The notes under the pieces are model-generated. The model had not been told where the DNA came from. It made no database searches and saw only the letters and a list, made by a program, of their open reading frames with translations. DNA of 64,000 nucleotides, taken from contig JAHCVI010000003.1 of assembly GCA_019096155.1 (NCBI GenBank), positions 62,001 to 126,000 on the forward strand. The letters are read 5' to 3'. The stretch comes from Staphylotrichum longicolle (taxonomy: Eukaryota > Ascomycota > Sordariomycetes > Sordariales > Chaetomiaceae). The first letter of the stretch is position 1, and the number at the start of each line of letters is the position of its first letter. The translations under genes were made by a program, and so were the position numbers. Below, one piece after another: positions 21,204 through 31,948 of this stretch.

Positions 21204-22357
21204 TCAAGCGCGACGCTCCAGCTGCTTGATCTTCTGGACGACCGACTCGTGGTGCTCGTGCGGCTGCCCCAGTTCCTTGCCCTTGCGCACGAGATAGGCG
21301 TTGATGTAGTCAATCTCGGTGCGTCGACCAGCCCGGACATCCTGCAGCATTGAGCTGGTGTTTCCGGCGGTCGCCGTGGCGACTCGGTCGACGAAGCTGC
21401 GCAGCTTATCATCAGCGAAGGTAGCCCTGATCTCCTCTTCGTCCCGGAAGCGAGGCAGCGCCCTGATGATGGCACCTGCCTCACGGATAAGAGGGTCGAT
21501 CATTTCCCTCGCCGCTTCGATGTTCAAGATGTCACCGTTTCGGCAGTCGAAGAGAGCAGTCAGAGGATTGATGATGGCATTGGCGACAAGCTTCGTGAGC
21601 TGGGCTTGCACGATTTTCTGCGAGGGTACCAGCTGGGTCTCGAGCATCTCTACACCCGAAAGCTGGGGAATCATGGAACACCCCTCCAGAGGTGCCGTAC
21701 CCGTGGTGGTCTGGTTTTCCAACGCACCAAAGACCAGCGGTCCGCGGCCGGCGTGGACGATGCTAAAAGGCCCTTCACTGTAGACGCCCGCACTGCAGAC
21801 CCCGGCCCAGTACGCTGTGCGTGTGTTGCTGTCCGTGAAGACCTTCTCAGAGACCTCACGTCCAACACCTGGCACAATCTGTCAGACCGGTACTTGGTGA
21901 ACAGAACGGAGCTCACAGGCTTACCCATGCCGTTGTGGAGTAAAAGGATATGTGAGTTTCGGTCCAGCCGGTGCTTCAACGGAGCAAGTGCGGCAGCAAC
22001 CGCATATGCTTTGGTTGCCACAATCAGGTACTTGATTAGGGTCCTGTTGCCAACAACGACCTCTGGATGATTCTCAATCCTCAGGCCCTGGGTTGCAAGG
22101 GGGTCAACGAGCTCAACGCGGAAGCCCTCAGCCCTTGGCCCCTCAGCTTCCGAACTTCCAGGTCTGGTCTTGTCAGTGTAGCGAATCGAGCGGTCTGCGC
22201 GTTCCCAGTCGTCGAGCAGGCCCCGGCGGTGGAAGAGCAGCGTTGGGGGCGGGAATGGTCGGGAGCCGGTCAAGGCCTGCTGTTGACACCGTCGCATTAA
22301 CCCGTAGGCCAAGTATTTCCCCATATTCCCCAGGCCGAGAATGTGGATTGACTCCAT
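21204..22357 (-). CDS. Ketopantoate reductase-like (2-dehydropantoate 2-reductase family) enzyme
   Basis: Exons 21925-22357 and 21204-21868 with a 56-nt intron (GTAAGC to CAG) give 365 residues. The N-terminal Rossmann fold shows HILGLGNMGKYLA with GxGxxG at residues 8-13. The C-terminal helical domain has KLVANAIINPLTAL, which carries the conserved Lys-x3-Asn-x3-Asn pattern, and SSMLQDVRAGRRTEIDYINAYLV, the family's substrate-side signature. The enzyme reduces 2-dehydropantoate to pantoate with NADPH in pantothenate and CoA synthesis. Fungi often hold several paralogues of unclear substrate, and this copy has insertions between the cofactor loop and VATKAY, so it may be a paralogue and not the biosynthetic enzyme. 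A cytosolic location is likely because no targeting signal is seen. Confidence 0.85.
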
Positions 22358-22581
22358 GCTGCCCGCGTTTGCCTTGCGGTCTTCCGCTGAAATGTGTGGT
22401 TGGGGTTGCAATGTGAGTTGAAGGTTGAAGCCGCTTGCCGAGCGTGGAAATTGGATCAACCAACGCAAATGACAAGGCCAGGGTTAGGGTACTCGACAAA
22501 ACCAGGCTCAACCAATGCACCAATTCAAGTAGCTCACAACAGGATATGTTTATTATTGTTTTGTTTTTTGTATGAGTTTTA

Positions 22582-24609
22582 TCAAGCACCCTGTCCGACG
22601 CCCCAAATCTCGGTCCACCGCCGCGCGCTCGTCCTCAGCGGGCCGTCCAGCCGCCCAAATCTCGCCGGCAGCCCCGTGTTGGACTCGGGCAGGCAGAGCC
22701 ACTCTCGCACGCAGTCGGGGACCTCCTCCTTGACGTGGCTGATGCAGATGAGCGCCTGCTGGTCCGAGAGGCCCCTCACCTTGACCTTCCCGGCCTTCGC
22801 GGCAGCGCTCTCAACCACCGCCGCCCCAGTCAGTGACCGGCTTCCCGGCTTGGACTCCAAGGTGTACGTCTTCTCCTCGCCGTACGCAAGGAAGAGCATG
22901 CACTTGTCCCGCACGGCGTCGTCCATGCCGCCAAATGCCTCGTCCAGCACCACAACGTCAGGGTGCTTGATGATGGCCCGGAGGAAGAGCAGCAGGCGCT
23001 GGGCGCTGAACGACAGTCCGCCAAACAGGTAGTCGGCGGCCCAAGCCAGCGAGGTCTCTGCTGTGCCCTCGGGGGCAGCAGGCTGCGACTGTTTGTGGAA
23101 GACGGGGTTGAGCTCGTGTTCAAACCACTTCAGCGTTGCCTCGACCTGCTCCGTGGCGGCCGCATCAAGAATCGGCTTGCTGCGGAAGGTATCGGCCCAC
23201 GCACTCTCAAGCACCTGCCGGATCGTCAGATTGCGCGGCATATGCTGGTGGATCTCGGGGCTCGAGTGGCCAACGCGAGACTGAATGTCCCAAAAGGTGA
23301 AGGGGCGCTGTCCGGAACCTGGCTCGGGCAGTCTGCTACGCCCGAAGAGCTTGATCGGGAGCGAATATGTTTGAGGGTGGTCGGAGCAGAGGAGCGAGAC
23401 GATGGTCGTTTTGCCAGAGCCGTTCGGTCCAAAGACACCCCACCTCTCGCCCCTGCGCACCGTCCAGTGGAGCCCGCTCACAGTCTGCCCATCACGCTCC
23501 TCCGTCCAGTTCCCCAGAGCGACCTTGTCGCCATACTTGACGGTGCAACCGTTCATCTCAATGAGCGGCTCTCCCAAGCTTTGTGACGCGGCCCCTTCAT
23601 CACCCTTACTCGCAGTCACGCCAATCGAGAAGTCCTCAGCCATCCCCTGGCCCGTGATGCCGTTTTTCGTAAGAGTCCTCCCCATCTCGCTCAGCGCATG
23701 CACAGGGAGCGTCTCGTCCTCGGCGTGTGTACCATTTCGCACACCCCGCACGTACTTCCTCAATCCCTCCAGGACGGTCTCCTTCTCGCCCATGGCTCCG
23801 ATCTGGGCATCCGTCCTCAAATACGCCAGATGCGTAATCCACTCGGGCAACGGATCCTGCGGCCTCGCGCTCAGCACCAGGCGCGGGCTCGCCTTCTCAG
23901 CAAGCGAGTGCAACAGCGGGCTCAGCCCGGCGACGGTCGGCGGATCCAGACCCATGAAGGGCTCGTCCAACAGCAACACCTCCGGGCTCGTCAGCAGCGC
24001 ACGCGCAATGCGTGCTCTGCGTCCCTGGCCGTTGGATAAGAAGGATACGGGCAGGTCCAGCAGGCTTTCCAGACGCAGATCGACAATCACGCGCTTGAAC
24101 AGCTCCTGGTTGACGCCCTCGTCGTCGGGCAGTTTGGACGGGTTCAGCTGCATGTTGCCCAGGAGGAAGTCCCTCAGCGAGAAGTCGGTGATTTCTCTTC
24201 TTGACTCGTACCGCGCGGACAGGTAGGTGGACTCGGCCGGGCCGAGACCGCCGCCACCCTGCGAGTCAAAGCCAACATACTGGATCGCGCGGGCCGGTGT
24301 CCGCAGACGGTAGGGGACCTCGTCGGTGCTAAGGTACGGGAAGGACCGTGCCGTCGGTGGGATCGACAAGTGCTGCCCGCGCAGGACCTGCAGGAAGGTG
24401 GTCTTTCCGGAGAGTGACGGCCCAACAATGCACCAGTTGTGGGGGGTGTTGCTTCGGGAGGGCAAGCTAAAATTCAAGTCTTTGAAGAACGGCGGATTTG
24501 GGTGAGAGTGGGTGTGTGCAAGCGTTGCCGAGACGCTGCTCGGTTGGTGGCGGTAAAAGGTGCCATTGGCGATGCGGATTATGGGCGGGGGTCCAGACGG
24601 GAGACGCAT
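22582..24609 (-). CDS. Tandem ABC ATPase (YDR061W/ModF type, no membrane domain)
   Basis: Single exon, 675 residues from the first ATG in frame. Two nucleotide-binding domains lack any transmembrane segment. Domain 1: Walker A GPSLSGKTT (63-71), signature LSNGQ (191-195), Walker B VLLLDE (211-216). Domain 2: Walker A GPNGSGKTT (394-402), signature region LSFSAQRLLL (532-541), Walker B VVVLDE (552-557). The second signature departs from LSGGQ. Overall order and the QALICISHVKEEVPDCVREW ending (broken here for length: ICISHVKEEVP) resemble yeast YDR061W and bacterial ModF. The substrate or partner is unknown; by family it is an ATPase acting in the cytosol or on an organelle, not a transporter by itself. 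It shares a divergent promoter region with UMP1. Confidence 0.85.
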   Translation of the reverse strand: MRLPSGPPPIIRIANGTFYRHQPSSVSATLAHTHSHPNPPFFKDLNFSLPSRSNTPHNWCIVGPSLSGKTTFLQVLRGQHLSIPPTARSFPYLSTDEVPYRLRTPARAIQYVGFDSQGGGGLGPAESTYLSARYESRREITDFSLRDFLLGNMQLNPSKLPDDEGVNQELFKRVIVDLRLESLLDLPVSFLSNGQGRRARIARALLTSPEVLLLDEPFMGLDPPTVAGLSPLLHSLAEKASPRLVLSARPQDPLPEWITHLAYLRTDAQIGAMGEKETVLEGLRKYVRGVRNGTHAEDETLPVHALSEMGRTLTKNGITGQGMAEDFSIGVTASKGDEGAASQSLGEPLIEMNGCTVKYGDKVALGNWTEERDGQTVSGLHWTVRRGERWGVFGPNGSGKTTIVSLLCSDHPQTYSLPIKLFGRSRLPEPGSGQRPFTFWDIQSRVGHSSPEIHQHMPRNLTIRQVLESAWADTFRSKPILDAAATEQVEATLKWFEHELNPVFHKQSQPAAPEGTAETSLAWAADYLFGGLSFSAQRLLLFLRAIIKHPDVVVLDEAFGGMDDAVRDKCMLFLAYGEEKTYTLESKPGSRSLTGAAVVESAAAKAGKVKVRGLSDQQALICISHVKEEVPDCVREWLCLPESNTGLPARFGRLDGPLRTSARRWTEIWGVGQGA

Positions 24610-25018
24610 CTTGTCAATTGGCCTCTGGAAATGCGTCGAGAGGCCATGATGTTGCAAAAACGAGACCGTGAGTCAACAAAAGAATTCAGGCCTTGAACGG
24701 TGTCGTTGCCGGCTCGGAGATAACCAGCAAGGTGCCGGGGATAAATGGGGTGATGGCGAGATGCCTTACGTAATGCAGCCAGGGCGCAAACGCAACAACA
24801 GTTGGCGCCTGGCAGTTGCCGGGATCCCTGCTGAACGCGAGGCTGCTGGAGCCTTGAGCTGCATCACCAGAACCGACCTGAGCTTCCTGCATCCCCATCA
24901 ACATCTCCCCCAACGCACAAACAAAAGTTTTGACGACCAAACCAGCTTGATCAACGAAAACAAACCCGTTGCCGTCAGACACAAGAAATCGATCGTCACA
25001 CAATCAACTACCGCCAAA
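24610..25018. other. Divergent promoter between ABC ATPase and UMP1
   Basis: About 410 nt between the two start codons; no further element identified. Confidence 0.4.
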
Positions 25019-25539
25019 ATGGTAAGCTCCCGTCCCCTCTCTCCGCCCGTCCACCGACCTTCCCCAGCCCACTAACTCCCCTCCGACAGTCTCTCCGCAT
25101 CGTCCCCGGCGACGCCCACCACTCCTCCTTCAGCCACATCGCCCCGCGCACCGCCGGCGCGCCCTCCGCCCCAGGCCTCCACGACACCCTCCGCGCGGGC
25201 GTCGGGCCCTCCGCCTTCACGGCCGACCAGGCCACCTCGGCCCACCCGCTCGAGGCGCGCCTCAAGTCGTGGGAGGCGACGCGCGAGGCGCTGCGCATGG
25301 AGACGTTGCGGCGCGCGTACGGCGTCGCCGAGCCCGTGCGCCGGCAGATGGAGCTCAAGATCACGCGGGACGGGCAGTGGAAGCCGATGGCCCTCGGGGG
25401 CGGGAGCGCGGGCAGCGTGCACGAGGAGATCCTGGCGGGGCGGGATGATACGATTACGTGGGAGGATGTGTATACCGGAGAGGAGAGCAGGGCGGTGCCC
25501 GGGGTGCATGAGGAGATGGAGAGGAAGCTCAAGATGTGA
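25019..25539 (+). CDS. ump1: Proteasome maturation factor UMP1
   Basis: Exon 1 is only the start codon (25019-25021); a 68-nt intron (GTAAGC, branch CACTAACTC, CGACAG) leads to exon 2 at 25090-25539. The protein has 150 residues. The family core is clear: HPLEARLKSWEATREALRME, LRRAYGVAEPVRRQMELKI, VHEEILAGRDDTITWEDVY. UMP1 (POMP in animals) is a chaperone that sits inside half-proteasomes, coordinates beta-subunit processing and half-mer joining, and is then degraded as the first substrate. Length matches the family. It works in cytosol and nucleus. Neighbouring genes are unrelated. Confidence 0.93.
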
Positions 25540-26090
25540 GGGGTGTGCCTACGATAGAGGTCGGGTGGAAACAGTCTGAGGAGGGCGAAGGTTTCCAGAG
25601 GGAGCAGATCGAGCGGAAGCAAGTACTGCGGACATGAGACATGAGGTTGGGGGCATCTGGGGCCCCGGGGAGCTGTACATTACAGGTGTCCAGGGTCGAG
25701 CAGGCGAGGCGTCACATAGACATGACATGACAGAGCCGCTTTGGGCCCGAGTCATCATCACCTGTTTCCCTAGGTTTACATTCCGGCGCCGCGAAACAAG
25801 ACCAATATTTCCACCCTCATGCAGATGGCCCCAAGGCCCACTTGGACTCTAGAACCCACCCACGCAGCCCGTGTTGAAAAGCATCGCTGGAGAGACCCGC
25901 AGGTCTCCTCATCATGTATTTGTACGGAAAAGAGACAAAATCAACACAGTACGCCAGTCCCAGCCCTGCACCCCGTGTACAACGAATCAGAACCCCTCAT
26001 GTAAAACATCGCTCGCCTGCGCCCCGCCGCCTCAATGCTGTTGAATCTCGTAGCAAACAAGAAACCGGATCGCCACTGCCGGGCGCCCGC
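25540..26090. other. Convergent intergenic
   Basis: 3' flanks of UMP1 (plus) and the UBL3-like gene (minus). Nothing else evident. Confidence 0.4.
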
Positions 26091-26888
26091 TCATAAAATG
26101 ACACAGCAGCCGCTGCCACCGTCACGGTTCCGCCCCTCGCGGCCGTGCGACTTGCCCTTTGCCGTCTCCTCCTCCTCCATCATCTCGGGCGGGCGCACCG
26201 ACATGTGCACCACGTTGGGGCTGTCCTGGCTAAACTGGTATTCTGCACGGCTGTTAGTATTCTGCAACGTGGTGCTCTCTGACTCAAAAAGAAGAAACCA
26301 ACTCTTCAACTGCTCCTTGTCGTCCAGCAACTTTCCAAAATGGATTAACCGGATACTACTCGGGCTGGCCGGCTTGCCATCCCACTCTTCCCTCCACTCC
26401 CGCAGGATCAGCTCCTTCAGCTTATAGACCGAGATGCTGAACGGGTCCCGCCCGCCCGACTCGGTCACGTCGGGGACGTCGACGTTGCGCTTAGCGAGGT
26501 ACTTTTCGTCAAGCCGGTAAGGGTGTCGGGCGCCCGTCGGGAGAAGAAGTGTGATGGCGCACACGGGCGCATCGGTGTTGCTCGCCGTGATGGCGGGCGG
26601 CGGCAGGTCCGAGGGCCCTATTGACAGCGAGTCGCCCTCTCTTTGCTTCTCGACCGCGGCCGTTGCCTCGTCCGTATCTTTCCCTTTCGATGTCGTCTCC
26701 GTCTCTGCTGAGGTAGCGGCGGCCGCAGCACTTGATTGCGCCACTGGCTCGTCGGCTGCCGTCTTGTCCTCCGTCTGCTCCTTCGCGTCCCTTCCTCCAC
26801 TTCGTTCACGGGTAGAGTCCGACGGCTGCGGCACTGTGTTCTCATTCGACGTCCGGTCGGCGTCAGCCTTGGTCGTGGGTTCCGCCAT
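26091..26888 (-). CDS. UBL3/MUB-type membrane-anchored ubiquitin-fold protein
   Basis: Exons 26303-26888 and 26091-26242 give 245 residues. The 60-nt intron (GTTGGT donor, branch ATACTAACAG, acceptor GTGCAG) joins GKLLDDKEQLK to KYQFSQDSPNVVHMSVRP. The N-terminal 100 residues are disordered and Ser/Thr/Ala/Glu-rich. The ubiquitin-like domain spans about 105-215 (CAITLLLPTGARHPYRL; ILREWREEW; IRLIHFGKLL). The C-terminus is SGCCVIL, a CAAX box (CVIL) with an adjacent Cys, so prenylation and perhaps palmitoylation are expected; human UBL3 ends in the same five residues. Such proteins recruit cargo or ubiquitin enzymes to membranes and do not have the Gly-Gly conjugation tail. The intron length is a multiple of three with no stop, so retained transcripts would still be translatable. 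Confidence 0.88.
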   Translation of the reverse strand: MAEPTTKADADRTSNENTVPQPSDSTRERSGGRDAKEQTEDKTAADEPVAQSSAAAAATSAETETTSKGKDTDEATAAVEKQREGDSLSIGPSDLPPPAITASNTDAPVCAITLLLPTGARHPYRLDEKYLAKRNVDVPDVTESGGRDPFSISVYKLKELILREWREEWDGKPASPSSIRLIHFGKLLDDKEQLKSWFLLFESESTTLQNTNSRAEYQFSQDSPNVVHMSVRPPEMMEEEETAKGKSHGREGRNRDGGSGCCVIL

Positions 26889-28737
26889 GGTCGCAGATGC
26901 GTGGAAATTGATCGGCGTGGCGAGTCACAAAGCGAGTGGACGGGTTGCGACGGGGTGATATGCTCGAGACGTCAAGAAACCGAAAACGGATGACGGTTTC
27001 CCCCTGTGCGGTGAGACGCGACAGCCGGCTGCAGAGCACGGAGATTGCCGCTGCGCCGGAAGTGGGTGGGTATTCGCTTCCGACTGTCCGGAAACAGTGG
27101 CTCGCTGCTGTCTGAGAGATCGGCCCTACGCAATACACTACACACGTGTGCCGCCTTCTCCGTCCCTTCTCCGTCTTTTCAGAGCGCCGCGGGCCTCAAA
27201 TAACGACTGCAAGGAGCGTGCAGGTGGGCGTCGGCTCTAGCGGAATGCGCCTGTCGTCATGTGTCCGCCGCGAGTCGTCGTCGGGCATACGTCGGGGTGT
27301 GGATTGGCTGCCAAAACAGGGCGATAACGGTTCCGCATGCAGAACTAGGTGAACAAAAAAGAGAGATTTCTAGGTAGAGTATGGTTGCAGAATTGATGGG
27401 CGGAAAGGCCGGGCGAAACAGCCGCTTGGTGGCCAACGGTGACGGTCGGTGGTGAGGCACGCGAAGGGCAACCACCTGGAACAGGGACACCAAGGCAATC
27501 AGGGGCGGGTGTACAGGATGACAGGCGCCAGATAAATGTGGCACTCAGAGGGGAGAAAAAGCAAGCGCGGCAACCAAAAGATTCGTTTTCGAGCTGCAGC
27601 TGTTGCAACGGAAAGGAAATGGAAGGGGAACTCTTGGCAGGAGTGCTTCGATGCCCGGAAGCTGTGGAACAGGTGGAACAGGGCAGCGCCTGACGCCCGC
27701 CGGGAATCCTTGGAACAGCATGGGGAAGACCCACAAGCTTCCCCCAAAAATCCACCCATGCACAGACCAGGTTGATCCTCCCCAGTGGCGGCGGGTCCCA
27801 ACCTGGAACTTCGGCCCTCAGCCAAACGCCCAAAGCTCCAACTTGAGCTCCATGTCCGAGGTCGAATCCGCCCTTGCCCGCCCACTTGCAACAATCCGCC
27901 TCGTATCTGCGGACTACTGCGATGTTCTTATTAACGTGCTGACGTATTGTCCCTGCGTCACTCTCAGGGATATATACGGAACCTGCGACGGAACCTCCCA
28001 TCGAGGAACCTGCTGCGACACCTTGTTACCGTGACGGCCGCTTCAACATCGGGAGGTATTCGTATCAGCGGATTCTGGTGCTCTTCGTTCCCGTCTCCAT
28101 TGTTGATGTGATCGAATGTCATATCCCTGTTCTGCACAATATGTAGGGTATCCATTCGGTCCCGTGGATGCAGCTGGCACGACGACTGGCTGCTTGGCTC
28201 ACCACGGGCAGACACTCGTGTTCCAATGTGGTGCCTCGAGGAGAGAAGGGAATAAGCGTCTCTCCATTTATGAGATTGTGTCCTGAGAACCATCAGCCGT
28301 TTCTAGTGCAACGCGCAACCATCGCACCGCATGATCGCGTGTTAGCACCTCTTCTGGCGCCTTTCTCAGTGTTCCTGGTATCTGTGAAGCGCGGGGTACC
28401 GATGAACCTGGGAAGAGTTTGTACTGTGCTATGTTTCAAAGAACTTCCAGGTTGTTAAGTGGCGGGCTCTCTATGTAGGCCAAGAGATGCTTGTTTGCCT
28501 GACTGACTGAGGTGGTGATGACTGAATACAAACTTGCTCATTGGCGTGCTAAGAGTCGAAGCAACAAACGAGCCGAACGCAGAGCCTGTCTCGGGATTTT
28601 CCCATCACACACTACAATCTACGGGTGAGAATCCAAGGCATTCTTGAAGTCTACGGAGAATACGATCTTTATTCCTATTTCCGACGGACCTGTCAGTCCG
28701 AACCTTTTTACCTTCCCCCACCTCCTTAAACCTGCTC
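26889..28737. other. Intergenic, about 1.85 kb
   Basis: Between two minus-strand genes. Open frames up to about 218 codons occur (for example minus 27345-28001) but have no domain, signal peptide or coding-like composition. No RNA gene or repeat seen. Confidence 0.35.
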
Positions 28738-30204
28738 TCAAATTGTCCACTCATCAAAGCAGTTGCCCCAGTTCAAATTTGCCAAATCCCTATGAGAATC
28801 GAACCACCCAGCATTCTCCTTAACACCATCCTCATCCACCGCCCAGACCCCGTCCTCCACCAGGTTCGCCCAATGACCGAGCACCTCGGCGAGCCGCGGG
28901 GATCTATAAGGTCCCCAGGGACAGGGGCCAACAAACTGACTAATCTCCGTTTGTCCAGATGGGCATACCAGTGTCACCGTGTCTCCGTCCCGGTCGTCTG
29001 CGAAGTCGATATATAGCCCGGCCCGCCGCCCAACCGAGCACTTTCCAAACCCGTGGTCCTTGTCAAATGACCGGATCCCCATGTCAGGAACGTCGCTGAC
29101 ATCCTCCGGAATCGATCCGACGAGGTTAGGAAGCACCAACGAAGCCCAATCCTCCCCTTCCTCCGAAGATGTAAACGTGCGCCTAAACGTGTCCTCTGGT
29201 TCCGCCAAATAGGCCTCGCGCAGGCTCTCCTCGGAAAAAGTCCCGATGCCCGGGGCGACGAATGTCCACCCCTTTGGTCTGCGTGCCCGGCTAAGGAACT
29301 GCTTTGCAAACTTGCTCAGGCGCAGGTCCTCCATGGCCTCTGGCCGCAAGGGCTCCCCTCTTTCTCTCGCTAGCGTCGGCGAGGGCAATCTGGATTCGAT
29401 GAGGCCAAGCAGGCGCTCCCAGTCCGAGAGGGCCTCTGCAAGTTGTAGGCTGGGGTAATCGCCTTCCACGGTGGAGGGGACGGGGACCCATTTCTGCACC
29501 CTGAGGCCCTCTTCTGCCTTGGAATCATGGACGTAGCGGCCGGACTCCCAGCGAGACAGTTCCAGTTTGAGGAGGTGATCGAGGCGCAGCCATTCTTCCG
29601 AGGGAGGGATTGCGCCGAAGGGATCAGAGGGGGTTTGGCGCCAGATGCCGCGGAGGTTGTACATATCCACAAAGAGACCGCCGTCCGTGGGAGGTTCGCT
29701 TGGGAGACGCTGGGGATAGAGGAGGATAAAGCTGTCATCGGCGGCCTCGATGTCGATGCTGTAGAGTGGTGGGAAGAACCATTCCGGCGTCGGTTGATAG
29801 AGGAGGGGCGTGAAGGGAACGGCATTACCCATATACGTGGTGGTAGTCCTAAGCCGAGAGAGGAGGGTAGCGAGGGGTGAAAGGGGATCTAGAGCGGGCA
29901 GGTCGCCTGGGTAGTCGTCGGAGCGGGCGTTGGCTCTATGTGCTTCGTAGCGTTGGAGAAGGTCGGTTGTTGGAGTTTCTAGTAGCGAAGAGTTTGGGGG
30001 AAATGATTTGGCGAGGAGGGTATTATGAAGGTCGGCGCAGAGAGTGATATACTCGTCAAGAGACATGAGTGGCTGCTCGGCTTCAGGAGAGGCTGACATG
30101 ATGTCGGGGGGTGCGTAGCGAATGTAGTGAATGCGGAGATAGAGCCATGCGATGAATACGAAGAGGATGAGGCGTATCTGGGTGAATATTTTCAGCATTG
30201 ACAT
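28738..30204 (-). CDS. Membrane-anchored protein of unknown function
   Basis: Single exon, 488 residues. Residues 5-24 form a single N-terminal membrane anchor (IFTQIRLILFVFIAWLYLRI) with no cleavage-like site after it, so the bulk probably faces one side of an internal membrane. The rest is soluble, rich in Trp, Pro, Leu and acidic residues; DRDGDTVTLVCP and CPWGPYRSPRLAEVLGHWA are the most conserved-looking pieces. I do not recognise a domain. A second ATG two codons later (30198) is equally possible. Confidence 0.65.
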   Translation of the reverse strand: MSMLKIFTQIRLILFVFIAWLYLRIHYIRYAPPDIMSASPEAEQPLMSLDEYITLCADLHNTLLAKSFPPNSSLLETPTTDLLQRYEAHRANARSDDYPGDLPALDPLSPLATLLSRLRTTTTYMGNAVPFTPLLYQPTPEWFFPPLYSIDIEAADDSFILLYPQRLPSEPPTDGGLFVDMYNLRGIWRQTPSDPFGAIPPSEEWLRLDHLLKLELSRWESGRYVHDSKAEEGLRVQKWVPVPSTVEGDYPSLQLAEALSDWERLLGLIESRLPSPTLARERGEPLRPEAMEDLRLSKFAKQFLSRARRPKGWTFVAPGIGTFSEESLREAYLAEPEDTFRRTFTSSEEGEDWASLVLPNLVGSIPEDVSDVPDMGIRSFDKDHGFGKCSVGRRAGLYIDFADDRDGDTVTLVCPSGQTEISQFVGPCPWGPYRSPRLAEVLGHWANLVEDGVWAVDEDGVKENAGWFDSHRDLANLNWGNCFDEWTI

Positions 30205-31141
30205 GCTTCCCTCTTACAGGAGAGCAAGAACTTGAGCTTGATAACTCGGGCAATGGTCGGCTAACGTCAATTTGTCCTCAAGAGTCAAGACATTGTGCCA
30301 AGCTGCACTAGACCGTAGCAGTTGGTTGCGGCGAAGAGTGGAGCCAGGCAAAACCTGTGAAGCTCGCAAGTTAAGTCTGATTGAACTCTGTCATCCCACG
30401 TGGAACAGTGGATGGTAAGTAGCTTGTCAGCGTCCGAAGAGAGAGAGGATAGGAGAGGGCATGTACATCTAATCCTGAATCCCAACTTCATTCTGTTTTC
30501 CTACAATGTTGTTGCAGCCGGAGCCAACAACCTCAAGTGACTCCTACATCCAAAACCCAAGCGACGAGGGCGGGCAAGACACCAATACTGCGCACATATT
30601 CGACTCGGATGGTCCACCAAGCTCCGGTCGCTATGTAATATGTGGATGTCTGGGCAAGGATGGAGAACTGTCCCTTGTAAATGACTGAAACGGCAATGAG
30701 CGGGGAGAACTCATGTTGAAGTGAGATTGAAATCGAAAGCAGTCAACCGATCTGCTTCCAGGACATAAACCAAACCCTTCAGCACATCATGGGTGTCAAA
30801 AGCTGTCCCTCAGAGTATCCGTCCAACTCCTTGCACCACCAACATCAAGCAACATACCCAGATAAAACTTGACTGTCGTTTGTCGTCAAGGGTCAAGGAT
30901 ACATGAAGTTGGTGCCAGCCAAACAGCCCCTTGGGCTCTGGTATCTAGTAATGGAATCCATCCCGAGCCCACCGGCCGTAAGCTGACATGTCACACGATC
31001 TGCCATGAATAAGGTAATGAAAGTTGGTGGGACAAAGAAGTTGCTTACTGATCCCTGTGTTTAAAGCCGCCGGCTGTTCCTCAAACCTCTTCATGCTTCC
31101 CTCCCATCAAGGCTCTCAAACCTCACGGTCGACCACGCAGC
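30205..31141. other. Divergent intergenic
   Basis: Between a minus and a plus gene. A 60-codon frame at 30506 has no supporting feature. Otherwise nothing seen. Confidence 0.35.
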
Positions 31142-31948
31142 ATGGCGCACTCCAACCCGACCACCCTTCCCCCTCGTTTCGAGGTTCGAAAGCTCGAGCC
31201 CAGCCACCACGACTGGGCCAAAGCTATCATTTGCCACAGCAATGCATTCTGCTCCCCTATCTGGAGCGTCGTGTACCCGGACAACCAAACCGAGCTGACC
31301 TACCGCGTGTTCCGTACCAGCGACTATCTTGTCTCGCACTCAATCGATTCGGGCCTTTCCTACGGCATCTTTGACACCCAGTACCAGTTCAAGCACCCCT
31401 CGTCCGCCGCACAAGGCGGACAACTCCTCTGGGACCTGACCGACACCACCGCCACCCGTGCGCAGCTCCTCGAGCACATGGACTTCCCCCTCGTCTCGGT
31501 CGCGCTCGCCTACGACGGCATCAACCCCCTTGACCCTTCGAAGTTGGGATCTCTGATGCAAACCCTGCCGCTGCTTGGCACGATGCTTTCCGCGCTGGAA
31601 AAGGGGGACAAGCGAGACCCAGAAAGCTGGAAGGCCGGAAAGGCCGGCGAGGTCCTGCTGCGCAGCGGGACGTGTACGCGTGAGGACTATGGCGGATTAG
31701 GGCTGGCCAGGGGGCTGGCGCACTGGTTGATGTTTGAGGCCAAGGGGTTGGGATATAGGGGAATCCAGATTGAGACGGCGAATCGGGCGGTGGACAAGAT
31801 CTGGTTGAGTCCGCCAGGCGGGTTCAAGGCGGAGTTAGTGTACGCTCTGGAGACGGGGAAGTATGAGGAAGAGGTGGATGGAAAAATGGCCAAGGTCTTT
31901 CAGCCATGCGAGGTGACGTGTACCAAGATTTATGTGACGTTGGCTTGA
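31142..31948 (+). CDS. GNAT-fold (N-acetyltransferase-like) protein
   Basis: Single exon, 268 residues. The order of elements suits a GNAT domain with an enlarged central region: FEVRKLEPSHHDWAKAI at the start (beta1-alpha1), a long insertion, then SGTCTREDYGGLGLARGLAHWL (acetyl-CoA loop with the Gly-x-Gly-x-Ala type turn), AKGLGYRGIQIETAN and a C-terminal strand CEVTCTKIYVTL. Similar unnamed proteins are common in ascomycetes. Substrate unknown. The assignment rests on pattern only; the acetyl-CoA motif is loose. Confidence 0.6.
   Translation: MAHSNPTTLPPRFEVRKLEPSHHDWAKAIICHSNAFCSPIWSVVYPDNQTELTYRVFRTSDYLVSHSIDSGLSYGIFDTQYQFKHPSSAAQGGQLLWDLTDTTATRAQLLEHMDFPLVSVALAYDGINPLDPSKLGSLMQTLPLLGTMLSALEKGDKRDPESWKAGKAGEVLLRSGTCTREDYGGLGLARGLAHWLMFEAKGLGYRGIQIETANRAVDKIWLSPPGGFKAELVYALETGKYEEEVDGKMAKVFQPCEVTCTKIYVTLA

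Noticed and set aside
27345..28001. Minus-strand frame of about 218 codons
   Set aside because: No start context, signal or domain; composition unlike neighbouring coding sequence. Left as intergenic.
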